Program-made: the position numbers and the translations under genes
Source of the DNA: Nymphaea colorata
Taxonomy: Eukaryota > Streptophyta > Magnoliopsida > Nymphaeales > Nymphaeaceae
Reading direction: 5' to 3'
NCBI RefSeq assembly: GCF_008831285.2
Contig: NC_045141.1
Coordinates: 24,289,315 to 24,353,314 of the forward strand
Length of the DNA: 64,000 bases
In this document: positions 54,822-64,000 of the stretch, piece after piece
Layout: each line of letters starts with the position of its first letter
Position numbering within the stretch: the first letter of the stretch is position 1
The notes under the pieces: model-generated
Told to the model about the DNA's origin: nothing
The model's database searches: none
Seen by the model: the letters and a program-made list of their open reading frames with translations, nothing else

Positions 54822-55518
54822 ACTCTTCCCTAAATCAGTCATCCCGTTCATATTTGAAAACTAGACTCAGCGATTCAAAAAGCCAAACTCAATTGTTTTG
54901 TCGCATGACAAACCAAAGATATGAACCTGCAACCAAGGTCAAATAGAGAACAAACCTGAGAAACCAGCATCACAAAATTCCCTACGGTCCTTCAGGTTTT
55001 CCTGACAGGAGGGACAATCATCATTGAATCCCTCCACATCAATTATCACGGAAGCTCTAAGGCCAAAATTCGGAATAAGAAAACCCTAGCTCCAAAATCA
55101 GAGTCTTCGTCCAAAGTTCAGCTATGAAATCAACCGAGAAAAACCGCAAGAATCAGGAAAAAATGGATATGCACTTGGGATGATTTCAGATATGAACTTT
55201 GGAGGAAAACCAAAATTTTGGAGCTAGGGTTTTTTTTATTCTAGATTTTGGCCTTACGGCTCCATGATAAAGGATATGGAGGGATTTGCCGATGATGGTT
55301 CCTCCTCTGACCACTTAGGAAGGCCTCAAAGGCACTAGGGAATTTGCGCAATGCTGGTTTCTCAGGTTGGTTCGCTATTTGACCTTGGTTACAGGTTCAT
55401 ATCCTTGGTATGTGAGGCAACGAAAGAATCGAGTTTGTCCATTTGAATAGCTGGGTCTAGCTTTCAGATATGCGTGAGATGACTGATTTAGGGATGATGA
55501 TTGAATGATTTAGGGAAG
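54822..55518. repeat. Long inverted repeat, arms of about 310-340 bp, loop about 48 bp
   Basis: The left arm (54822-55132) and right arm (55181-55518) are reverse complements over nearly their whole length. Shared words include CTTCCCTAAATCA, GATATGAACCTG, AACCAAGGTCAAATAG, ACCTGAGAAACCAGCAT, AATCCCTCCA, AAGGCCAAAAT and AAACCCTAGCTCCAAAA. A transcript would fold into one long hairpin. I see no ORF or transposase. It could be a foldback or MITE-type element, or a source of small RNAs. Confidence 0.9.
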
Positions 55519-55601
55519 AAGTTTTTGTACAGTAACACAACAAGCTAGAGTCGCTTCATTTTTTTCTTGGTTGAACATATTATAATGTTAAAGAGAAGGA
55601 T

Positions 55602-55829
55602 TCATCCTCCTGAAAAAAAAAGATGATGTGCATAGTGATGCTGATGATGCAGACCTTGCGGTGCATGCTTTTGGATTTTGGTGATGGTGAGGTTGGCACA
55701 GCTGCGGTTGAGTGTATTGGTGTTACAGTAGTTGTTGGCAGAAGTGAAGTTGTGGTCAAAGGCATATAGCAGAAGAAACATGCCTGCGAAGAGGAGCGTG
55801 AAGAACATGACCGGGCTAATGAAAGACAT
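55602..55829 (-). CDS. Small ORF with signal-peptide-like start, 75 residues
   Basis: Starts MSFISPVMFFTLLF and continues with a hydrophobic stretch to about residue 23, then a Cys/Asn- and His-rich tail (HHQHHYAHHL). The ATG aligns with that of the divergent plus-strand ORF at 56146. The shared sequence continues about 120 bp upstream of both ATGs. After the hydrophobic part this copy differs by a frame shift. An in-frame upstream ATG at 55898 exists. No known peptide family is recognised and expression is unproven. Confidence 0.35.
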   Translation of the reverse strand: MSFISPVMFFTLLFAGMFLLLYAFDHNFTSANNYCNTNTLNRSCANLTITKIQKHAPQGLHHQHHYAHHLFFSGG

Positions 55830-56145
55830 ACAAACATCGGCTGGGATAAAACAGGGAAGAGTTGATGAAGGTATAAGGAGGGCAGACATGAATGCCAACA
55901 GAAGAAATAGGAATTATACTTATCAGAGATTTGTTGGTGGCTTGAAATTGTTGGCCTAAGAAATGAAATGGTAAATAAAATATGTCAACATTCTCATGCC
56001 ACCATGAAATGTCTCACACATACAATTCCTATTTCGTCTTTCATCATCCACTTCTACCCTCCTATACGTTCATTAACTCTTCATTCTTTTCATCCCGGTC
56101 AGTTTTAGATCTCATTCACATTTTGTCACCCTTGCTCTATCTTTC

Positions 56146-56298
56146 ATGGCTTCCATTAGCCCTGTCATTCTCTTCGCCCTTCTCTTCTCAATGTGTTTTC
56201 TCTACTCTATGCCTATGACAACACCAGCACATTCAAGTCAATTTCAAGTAAAAGAAAAAAAAATGTCTCATTCGAGAGACATGAAAAGGTTGAGGTAA
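56146..56298 (+). CDS. Small secreted-peptide-like ORF, 50 residues
   Basis: Starts MASISPVILFALLF, with a hydrophobic segment to about residue 21, then a short hydrophilic tail with a basic end (SHSRDMKRLR). The form is that of a plant peptide precursor with a cleavable signal sequence, but no known hormone motif is visible. It lies head to head with the related ORF at 55602-55829, and the two share upstream sequence. It could be real, decayed, or chance. Confidence 0.35.
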   Translation: MASISPVILFALLFSMCFLYSMPMTTPAHSSQFQVKEKKMSHSRDMKRLR

Positions 56299-56789
56299 CA
56301 TTTAGTCGCCATCAGAGGATTCAAAATATAGGCTCGGCAAGAAAAGGTAGATGATGGGTATGTGTGATTCCATGGGCTGACACCTACATGCACATAGAAG
56401 CCCTTTCCACCATATCAAACCATGGTGAAAAGTTTGAGTGGAGTTACACTAAAGTGCCTCTTGATTAGTATCCTGATTGTATTTAAGTATACTTGATTGA
56501 ACAAGACGCCCTATTCTGTGTGTATGTCATGAACATGCTGGAAATTTTGAAGAACGATAATCAATCAAATTGTGGTTGAATGAATGAATGAACAAGTATA
56601 TTGGTGTCAATACTCTGTTGTAGTATGTGATTGGTACGATCACTAAGGGTTATGTAAAATTGCATTGTGAGAGTGAAAAACGGGCTTTGGTAGAGACCTA
56701 CAAGGCTAACATGTTATCATAATATAGCATACGAACCTGTGATAGATAAATGCCAATATCTTTTAAAATATATGTGATAAGTGTGTGTT
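56299..56789. other. Intergenic DNA without a supported gene
   Basis: I see no feature here beyond ordinary AT-rich sequence. The end may already belong to the copia relic that follows. Confidence 0.4.
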
Positions 56790-57380
56790 CTACTGAAGCA
56801 GACACCATTGCCCATTCTAGCAAACTTTATGCATATCTTCTGTTATTTAAAAACAACCGGAACAATGCCTTGACAACTGCGACACCAAGGAAGTGATAGA
56901 GATATCCAAGATGCTCCATCGAAAATTCACTAGAAGTTCAATGACAAACTTTTGAACAAAAGATAATTCTTTTCTGGTTAACATGATGGTCATCGACATA
57001 GAGAAGTAATGAAACAATGCCCTTTACGACGTAACAAAAAGATCGAAAAAAAGATAAACACTTGAACAAAATCTCGTGGCCAGCACCAAGTCGATCATAC
57101 CGAGCTCGAGGAGCTTGGCAAAGCCCATATAGTGGACGATGAAGTCCGCGCAAATATGTGCTGGTTTGGTTGATCAATGAAGCCTTATGTTTGTTCAATG
57201 AAGAACGTTTGACATAAGTAAACACGGAGTGCCATTGCTTTTTAACTTGTTCTTACAAACTCATCGAGTGGTCACCACGTCCACATTGAGTTGATTATAC
57301 TCAGGTATATGTTCGACATTGATGAAGGAGACGTCTAGCTCGTTTAATGGCTTTGACCCAATCGTCATGCCTGAGGGCCT
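56790..57380 (-). pseudogene. Degenerate copia reverse-transcriptase fragment
   Basis: On the minus strand the ORF at 57225-56938 shows LHRPLYGLCQAPRARYDRL and SLLLYVDDHHV, decayed forms of the copia RT motifs, and upstream EALRHDDWVKAIK resembles the preceding copia block. Many stops and frame changes are present and no LTRs were found. It is old and unrelated in age to the intact copia element. Confidence 0.7.
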
Positions 57381-57666
57381 CTTTAACCATTTTCAGTTGA
57401 AGCAGAATATTAATAGACAAAAAAAATTCTTATGGTTGGGTGTAGAAATCCCAAACTTAGCTCTACCAATCCTGTTATAGTTATTAATGCTTCTACATAT
57501 GTCAATGTTTTGACCATCAGTAGATGCTGCAAATATTTTTAGAGCAATTTCTTCACTTGATTTTACAGTAATTTCTTGACATGATTGGGCAATTGAAGTG
57601 AGAACTAATGTCTCCTCACCGCTAATGCAAGTGTTGGAGGCTATAGGTTCGTTTTTATTACTATAG

Positions 57667-57841
57667 TAGGGGCGGAGGTGTAGGCACTGTGTGGGCAATT
57701 GCCCTCACAAACCCAAAAAAATTGCTTATTTTCATATTGATACTTCAAGATAATTTTTCTCATTTACATATAGGCACTCTTTAAAAAATTAAATTTTTAT
57801 AACTAGTGTCCTATAGCTAGAATTTTTTGGTTCCGCCCCTG
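57667..57841. mobile_element. hAT-type MITE
   Basis: The ends are TAGGGGCGGAGGT and, on the other strand, CAGGGGCGGAACC. The interior read on the minus strand shares GGACACTAGTTATAAAA, AGTATCAATATGAAAATAA and CAATTGCCCACAC with the element at 20154-20342. The flanking 8 bp match at only about four positions, so the target duplication is eroded. Confidence 0.75.
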
Positions 57842-58270
57842 GACCCTACGGGTGATGTATATGCCTGAGTCTTAAGAGCTCTAAATTCTGCCTCAACCCC
57901 TGGACTATCATGGTGATGCATGGCTGAGTCTAAGGGCTCTTTCCAACCTCTAGCTCAGTTCCAGCTATGGAAAATTACCCTCCAAACTTAAGAAAGGAAA
58001 ACCAACCCGATATTTTGCACAATCGACTCAGTTCAGCTGGTTTGGAATTGCAGCTGAACTCGTGACTCGTGAGCACATTGTTGGATCCAATGCTTTATAA
58101 ATTAAATGCCTTACCTCGTGCAAGTGACAATACGGGCCACATTTTGTATCTTTGTTTGTATTGGTGTTTGTCTGCAGGTGCGCGTGCACATATATTATGC
58201 GTTTAAATGTAATATGATCATCAATATATGATTGTATTTGTCAAGCCAATTTCTTAATGGGAGTCTGGAG
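57842..58270. other. Intergenic DNA without a supported gene
   Basis: Short imperfect duplication of a TGGTGATGCATGGCTGAGTC-like segment near 57855-57940. Nothing else seen. Confidence 0.35.
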
Positions 58271-58356
58271 ACCACCAATGTGAAAATAAACAAAAATTGT
58301 GGGTTGTGTGGGCAACGATCACACATGCCCACCTGTGGCTCGGCCCCTATTGCTTT
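58271..58356. mobile_element. Partial hAT-type MITE
   Basis: The stretch from CCAATGTGAAAATAAAC to GGCTCGGCCCCTATTG matches one half of the 57667-57841 element read on its minus strand, including the GTGTGGGCAACGA segment and the terminal CGGCCCCT. The other half is missing. Confidence 0.5.
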
Positions 58357-59290
58357 GTGCGAGGCAACGCAACCCATCTGGGTTACCCATCCCATTAATG
58401 ATGAAAAGGAGTACAAAGAACAAAAGAATCCAAGAATACGATGAACACCTGAAGAATCATGAAAAAACTAAACCTCAACCAGCCTCTACACTCTCTTGCT
58501 CAACTAGGCCCCTATTGCTTAGTCACCCTTATAAATCCATGAATTCCAACAAATACTTGCATTAACTGGAACCTTATACTGCCTCGTTCCCTTACCTCAG
58601 CAGTACATCTAGCTATAATATCTTGAGTACTACACAAGCCCCCTTGTTTGGAAAAAGCAAAAAACGGCCTATCCCCGGCTATATGGAGGTGGAGCACAAT
58701 TTAGGCCCCAACAATGCTTTAGGACTTAAAGGCAATGGGAAGATGGCTTTGGCCTTCAACGGTAGAATAACTCTTAAGCTACACACCAAAAGGATTATTT
58801 ATGTTTATGCACAAATCAAAAGAGGTCAGATGTTATACCCATCTCAAGAGACCATATGTTATGGGCTGGAGATGATCAAAATGACGCTGGTGATTAAATG
58901 AAAAGCTCCTTCCCATTAGAGCAACAGTGGTACGAGTGATAAACCCCTTGGTTTAAGCTGTAGGAACACGGTGAACCGACAATGACTTCCTTCCATCCAA
59001 AGAAGGGAAAGAATGGAAAGGTTGGAACACCTGGAGCCTCTCCCATATTACGCGCCGAGCCACGCAGCCTCCGCCTGTCGATGAGATATCGCAAGTATTG
59101 CTCAAGATGGTTAGTCTCACCTGGCAACGGAACGATAAAAAAGAAGAAAATGAAGACTTGAACAAGTCATACACGCGCCTCCAAATCTCAAACTCGGGCA
59201 GCGGAATGGGTTCCATGCTTAGGGCAAGGGACAATTCCTCTGAATAATCCAGCAATTCATGCGTAACACCGGTAGATCAACATGATCAAG
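58357..59290. other. Unrecognised DNA; possible exon-like minus-strand ORF
   Basis: The minus-strand ORF at 59255-58953 contains EELSLALSMEPIPLPEFEIW, which reads like real protein, but I know no family for it and no splice structure is evident. It lies directly downstream of locus copy B and may belong to it. Confidence 0.3.
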
Positions 59291-60740
59291 CATATACTGC
59301 TTCTGCCACTGCGATACAAGAGAGGTACATCTCACCATCGCAATAGAAGAGGAAAAAAAAATTAAACACCTCTTAGAACAGGACGATCTCTTGGTGTCAC
59401 ATATGCATACATAGGAAGGATAACTGGTACAAATACAATGTCAAGTTTCTCTTTGAGCGTGTCCATGAGACAAAAGGAAAAGACACGTTTAAATAATAAA
59501 AAAAATACACAAACAATACAACATCATCGAGGTTGTTGAGGTCGTGCAGAAGAGAATCGGAAGCTCAGAACAAGCACTCTTGGGATGTCGACGACTTAGA
59601 CTGTCTGCTCGGTCTTGATCAACATGATCGACTTCAAAAGAATCTTCCGAACCATACTGTTAAGCAAAAGCACATTTCTAAATCACAAAATATAGTGTTA
59701 AATGCTAATTCATGTCGTTTCCATGGCTGATTCCTATTAAATGAAAGTCCGATCAGTTTATATGTTTGATAAAAACCAACTTCTTTTGATACAGGCAATA
59801 CGGGGGCAGGAAAAAATTTTACCAAATAACACCAACAGAAAGACATTTCTCATACTGAACTCTTCACCTCCTTCAATTTCAAGGCCTCGAGGGAGCTGTT
59901 GCTGCTGCGCCCAAAGTCCAAAAACAGAGTCTTTGCCGGCAGTCCGACGTATCACGTACGTATGCAACATGAGCCATCTTTGCGAGCCTTTGACCAGACA
60001 TTCTTATCCCATCCATTGAACTCCGCATCAGAGGAATTAGAATTCTAAACAAACTCATATATCCGGACAAGCAGATTAATTCAGAAATCTCAAGTGCCCA
60101 CAGTATCTAAACATTCAGGTCCTAAATCCTGAACACACCAAATGGGATCTCCCAACTCAACATCCCAAGAGAACACCAACAAAGGTTAACAACAACTAAA
60201 ACTCTAGGTAGCTGAACAAACTCATTCCTCATTCAATATCAACAATAGCGAAAAAATTAGGTCGCACAGTAGTCGAACAAATGCTAACAAATAAAAGAAC
60301 AGCAAAGATACCTGCAAATCCAAGGGAATCAAGAGTCTAAAAACGATCCATGTCTTCAACAAATGAAAATGGACAAAGAAAACAACAACAACAACAAGAA
60401 GAAGAAGAAAAATCAAAGCTAGCCTAAAGGGAAGAAAATGATGGGTTGGAGAAGCCCGCGCGTCGATCATCGCCCAGATTGCGAAGGGCTCAAGCCGCGG
60501 GCAGTCGTCATCGCAGGGACGCTCCGCACTTTGGGGCCACGCCGGCGGGTGGGCGGGGGCGCCACCGTACCCGCCATAGGGCGAGGGCAGCGCCCGCCTT
60601 GCCCAAACCCAGCCGCCGCGGTGAAACCCTAGCACCAAGGCAACTGCTCGGATAAGATCAAGTAGTGAGGCGGCCGCTCAAGTTTTCCAGCCCATTTATA
60701 GGGTAAAAAGGGACAGCTTCCCTCATGAACGGCTGACCTG
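59291..60740 (-). other. Unrecognised duplicated locus, copy B (inverted relative to copy A)
   Basis: Homologous to 48300-49830 in the opposite orientation over about 1.4 kb, including the GC-rich block at 60440-60650, the intron-like stretch with TTTGCAG before 60312, and the AACAACCTCGAT segment near 59530. AAACCCTAG, a telo-box-like word common upstream of plant growth genes, occurs near 60625. One frame keeps RRALPSPYGG in both copies. Another keeps a longer open stretch (YGSEDSFEVDHVDQDRADS) than copy A. Function unknown. Confidence 0.5.
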
Positions 60741-61313
60741 GAAATCGTGCTTAAAATTACACAACCTAAAGTCTTGCTTTATAACGTGTATTATGATTTT
60801 CGGACTACGAATTTTTAGTAAGATTTTTTCTAGTGAATTCAATTATATGAACAATCTTATGATGATGTCTACCATAATATGATTCACATAAAAAGAGTCA
60901 AATTCAATCCGCAGATCATATTCTGTAAAGCATCCTAACCAACCGTCATAAGCTTGCTCTTGATTTTTTTTTTTTTTTTGAGTTTTGTAGTTTCCCACGA
61001 TCTGAATCTATTTGTGTAGTTTCAAAATTTATACAAACAACCATAAGATGCTGGGGAAAGTTTGTAATATCTTAATATTCGTAGGTTAAATTTAAGAAGA
61101 CAAAGACTCATGTAGGTCAAAGTGATGTTTCACTCTCTTTTTAAAAAACCAGGTTTGCCAAAGTTTTTCTTGAACGCCATTTTAATGTCAACCAAACACT
61201 CTATAAACATTGTTTCAGAGTGTCTTCCAAATGATCTCACCATTGGGTTTTGCCTCCACAACAACGATTATTCAGACGCCCTCATAATCTCATCGCCATA
61301 GTCAACCGAATAG
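60741..61313. other. Intergenic DNA without a supported gene
   Basis: AT-rich with a poly-T run near 60966-60980. Nothing recognisable. Confidence 0.4.
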
Positions 61314-61519
61314 CATGGCGTAGCCACATTATGACTGGTGCGGACAACTGCCCACACCAGTCTCTTAAAAGTTGTTTATTTTTAAGTAAAAATATTAAAT
61401 ATTTATCTTTGTACATATATAAGTGTTCCACCACATTTGAGTATTTTTAAACAAGTACCCCTCCATTGAATAGATCACATAATATAGGTACCTACCACTC
61501 CACTAGTTTTTGGTTCCTG
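61314..61519. mobile_element. Diverged hAT-type MITE
   Basis: Starts CATGGCGTAGCCAC and ends GGTTCCTG, where the related element at 57667-57841 ends GGTTCCGCCCCTG, so the right end has a short deletion. The interior has the family motif GACAACTGCCCACACCAG. No target duplication remains. Confidence 0.5.
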
Positions 61520-61542
61520 AAAAATATATATCATTAGACAAC

Positions 61543-61650
61543 TTTATGTTTAAATTGGTTTTAACTTTTATTGGGTCATGTTTCCTGCCAACCTCCTTTA
61601 TGTTTAAATTGGTTTTAACTTTTATTGGGTCATGTTTCCTGCCAACCTCC
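61543..61650. repeat. Two-copy 54-bp tandem repeat
   Basis: Units at 61543-61596 and 61597-61650 begin TTTATGTTTAAATTGG and look identical over their length, so the duplication is recent. Confidence 0.95.
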
Positions 61651-62188
61651 ATGTTCTTTTTCTTTAGCAGTAGACTCTACCATGGTTAGAGAAGTGACTA
61701 CTTGTTGGTATTAGATATCTCCTTTTTCGAGTAAGCCTCCGCTCTATTTAATTTCCTCTCCCACTCTTCAATGAAAGTATTTTTTAAGTAGCAAAGCCAT
61801 AAATACTTAGGTTATCTTTACATGTGAAGCAAGGTCTTAGAATTGGAAATAGACCAAGTCAGGATTTGTTGGATATTTTATAGTGTTCGTTCAATTAGGA
61901 TCAGACCTTGTTTTTAATTATTGGATTTGGGTAGATTTAAGTCTAATTATATAGATTTGTCCCACCCGACGACTCATGTCACTACCCCAAGAACAATTAA
62001 AAATTTGTTAACTATATATTTAATGCGTCACAAACAAAAAAATTTGGCTCTACCCTTGGCGGAGGCAAGTGAAGTGTGGGTGGAGGTACGCCATTGCCAA
62101 CACCGACCCATAATCAGTTTTCTTTAGCCAAAATTTTCTGTTTTCGCTTCCGTCGAAATGATGAATAATGAACATGGCAACCCCTCTC
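61651..62188. other. Intergenic DNA without a supported gene
   Basis: Contains a trace of MITE-like sequence near 62065-62110 (GGCGGAGGCAAGTGAAGTGT, CCATTGCCAACACC). No gene. Confidence 0.4.
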
Positions 62189-62315
62189 TAGGGGCAGAGT
62201 AAGAAATTTTTCATGAAGGGGCTAAATTAAAGTTTTTAAATTTTGATTAGGGCTAAAATATCATTTTTCAAAATTTTTATATAAAACAAGTAAAATTATC
62301 TAGACTCCGCCCCTG
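62189..62315. mobile_element. Short hAT-type MITE with near-perfect 8-bp target duplication
   Basis: A 127-bp element with ends TAGGGGCAGAGT and, on the other strand, CAGGGGCGGAGTC. It is flanked by CCCCTCTC (62181-62188) and TCCCTCTC (62316-62323), 7 of 8 matching. The interior is AT-rich and non-coding. Confidence 0.8.
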
Positions 62316-62800
62316 TCCCTCTCTACATTATAACGCTTTTCTCCTGCCTAATGATCCAGCAATGGCTGGTGTAAGGGGTGGTGGGCTTTCTCAATGGAAA
62401 CTTCACAAACACTTTTCCTGAAATTAATATACAATGAAAATTTGTTCACCAATTTTTTGGGCAATAGTTGCAGTTGTTAAAGCGGAACAAGAAAGAGTAT
62501 AGGCAAGACGCTCCTGTAATTAATTTGTTGATATTCAAGAGGAAGCTCGACAATATTTAAAAAGGAAAGAATCAAAGGTAGGTGGGTGCAAGAGGTTAAT
62601 GGAAAAAGAGAACTAAAGTTATTGTGCCACTAAGGCCGGATATTCGTCTTGAAGCACTCAAGAATTTATGACATAGGTATATATACATATGTTAGATATG
62701 TGTGTGAAATTTCATAGAAAAATAAGCAAAATTCAACTAAAAATATGAAAAATACTACAAAAAAATATGCAAAATTCTACCAAAAGATCTGTAAAATTTC

Positions 62801-62803
<3 letters not shown>
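62316..62803. other. Intergenic DNA without a supported gene
   Basis: AT-rich. From about 62700 there are repeated AAAATTYCA-type words leading into the AT microsatellite. Confidence 0.4.

Positions 62804-62874
<71 letters not shown>
62804..62874. repeat. AT microsatellite
   Basis: About 71 bp of uninterrupted (AT)n. The sequence after it (TTAGCCTTCCAGCCATGTCT near 62941) parallels the sequence after the microsatellite at 23992-24053. Confidence 0.97.
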
Positions 62875-62876
<2 letters not shown>

Positions 62877-63059
62877 ACGATGAAAACTCATGTATCCCAA
62901 GTATGTTTCCCTACCCATGTTGGTATGTCGACACGGATATGTTAGCCTTCCAGCCATGTCTGCGTTACTTAGCTGTGCCATGATATTTGCTTTTCTTCAG
63001 ACCAAATTTATATGTGACGCGAATGGTCTTTGTAGAGAGAGAGAGAGGGATGAATTAAA

Positions 63060-63600
63060 AAAGAAAATTGGTTAAATACCATCAATCAAATTCATATAAT
63101 TTTCCTCGAATATCTAAAAATCTGTTTATTCACAACACGTGTAATGGAAAAGTTTGTTTATTAATTTTTATCAATGACGGCCAGCTTTGACTTAATTTGC
63201 AACGAGGAAATGGGGCCGTTTTGAGTATAACAAGTGCGATTTCTGATTCTACTTAGCCTCTATTATCTCTGCCTTAATGTATCTGGTTTGAATCGTACTA
63301 CTTAGACTCTTAGTTCATGGTGTCCTCAAGGACACGAAATTTATCAGTTCTGTGGAAAAATGGAGCTTTTGGGGCACTTATAAGATACCAAGGCATAATA
63401 TATGGTCCTAAGTTCTTTATGTTTCAGCTTGCTCAGCAAGATTTGGATGGAAAGGTCGTGCAGTCAAATCTAGCACTTCATAAGTGAAAATTGTAAACTA
63501 ATTTATATTCGTTAATCAAAATTATAAATTAATTCTAGTGAAACATGCTTTTTAAAACTTTGAGCTGCACTCTTTAATGGTCACATTTTGATGGCCAAGT
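63060..63600 (+). repeat. Second copy of the 50870-51450 segment
   Basis: Direct-orientation copy with indels; see the matching blocks listed for the first copy. It is not accompanied by the GC-rich first part of the locus. Confidence 0.6.
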
Positions 63601-64000
63601 ACGATGTAAACTTGTACATGAAAAATCTGAAGACAAAGGGGGAGGAGGCTGAAGTTCTTTCGGGTATAGGGTTACTTTGCCCAAGTTAGCTGAACAATTA
63701 GACAAATCGAATCGTTTCATTATTGAATTGGGTCGATCGGCTAGGTCAATTGCCTCCTCATACGAATGTGATAACTATAGATTTTTAATTACTACCACCA
63801 TTTTCATTACACATTCATATTCCTACTACTTACATAGATAAATGTTCTGTTCTTATTATTATGCAACTGCATAAAGAAGATGGAAAACAGTGTATCCATC
63901 CGAGCCATGGGTGAGGATGGATGCACCGCACCTACTACTATCTTACAGTCCAGCGGCCGAGCCAGCGGCTCTCGGCCGTCTCCCCGAATTACGCGCGGAG
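63601..64000. other. Window end, no supported gene
   Basis: AT-rich, turning GC-rich in the last 60 bases (CGGCCGAGCCAGCGGCTC near 63955), which could be the edge of a gene outside the window. Confidence 0.35.

Noticed and set aside
60222-60638. 138-codon minus-strand ORF with hydrophobic tail
   Set aside because: The hydrophobic part comes from a poly-TTG/TTC tract in an intron-like stretch; only its first half is shared with copy A, so it is not listed as a protein.
62745-62981. Tyr-Ile repeat ORFs on both strands
   Set aside because: Translation of the AT microsatellite.

Overview
This is nuclear DNA of a flowering plant. The genes have many GT-AG introns and non-coding DNA outweighs coding DNA. 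There are plant-specific genes (chloroplast NADP-malate dehydrogenase, plastid ribosomal protein L9, an alpha-expansin, the jasmonate receptor COI1), a Ty1/copia LTR retrotransposon primed by initiator-Met tRNA, hAT-type miniature elements, and many AT, GA and GT microsatellites. I see no prokaryotic, organellar or viral gene blocks. The species cannot be fixed from the sequence.

Layout. Positions 2-5707 (+) hold NADP-malate dehydrogenase (NADP-MDH), lacking only its first few codons. Positions 8712-11802 (-) hold a complete six-exon plastid L9 gene. Positions 12893-14332 (+) hold a three-exon alpha-expansin with a nearby TATA box. Positions 14860-16202 (-) hold a three-exon gene for a small HLH/ACT-like protein, and 23519-25076 (-) hold a decayed paralogue of it. 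The 7 kb between these two is gene-free and carries transposon remnants and microsatellites. Positions 26286-29126 (-) hold a ten-exon MAF1 (RNA polymerase III repressor) gene. Positions 34187-38693 (-) hold a three-exon COI1 gene with a dead hAT transposase fragment in its second intron. Positions 39482-44398 hold a nearly pristine copia element with 305-bp LTRs differing at one base, a 5-bp target duplication, and one 10-bp tandem duplication that breaks its polyprotein. From 44.4 kb to the end I find no convincing intact conserved gene. That part holds tandem repeats, a duplicated unrecognised locus in inverted orientation (48.3-49.8 and 59.3-60.7 kb), broken copies of COI1 and MAF1 fused together (51.7-53.8 kb), a 0.7-kb hairpin-forming inverted repeat (54.8-55.5 kb), two head-to-head small ORFs with signal-peptide-like starts (55.6-56.3 kb), copia debris, and several hAT-type MITEs.

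The intact genes are housekeeping, plastid, cell-wall and hormone genes without obvious functional linkage, as expected for plant chromosomal DNA. The observations most worth checking are a 10-residue insertion with an extra cysteine in the redox-regulated C-terminal loop of NADP-MDH, the COI1-MAF1 junction that looks like the joint of a tandem or circular duplication, the hairpin, and the paired small ORFs.
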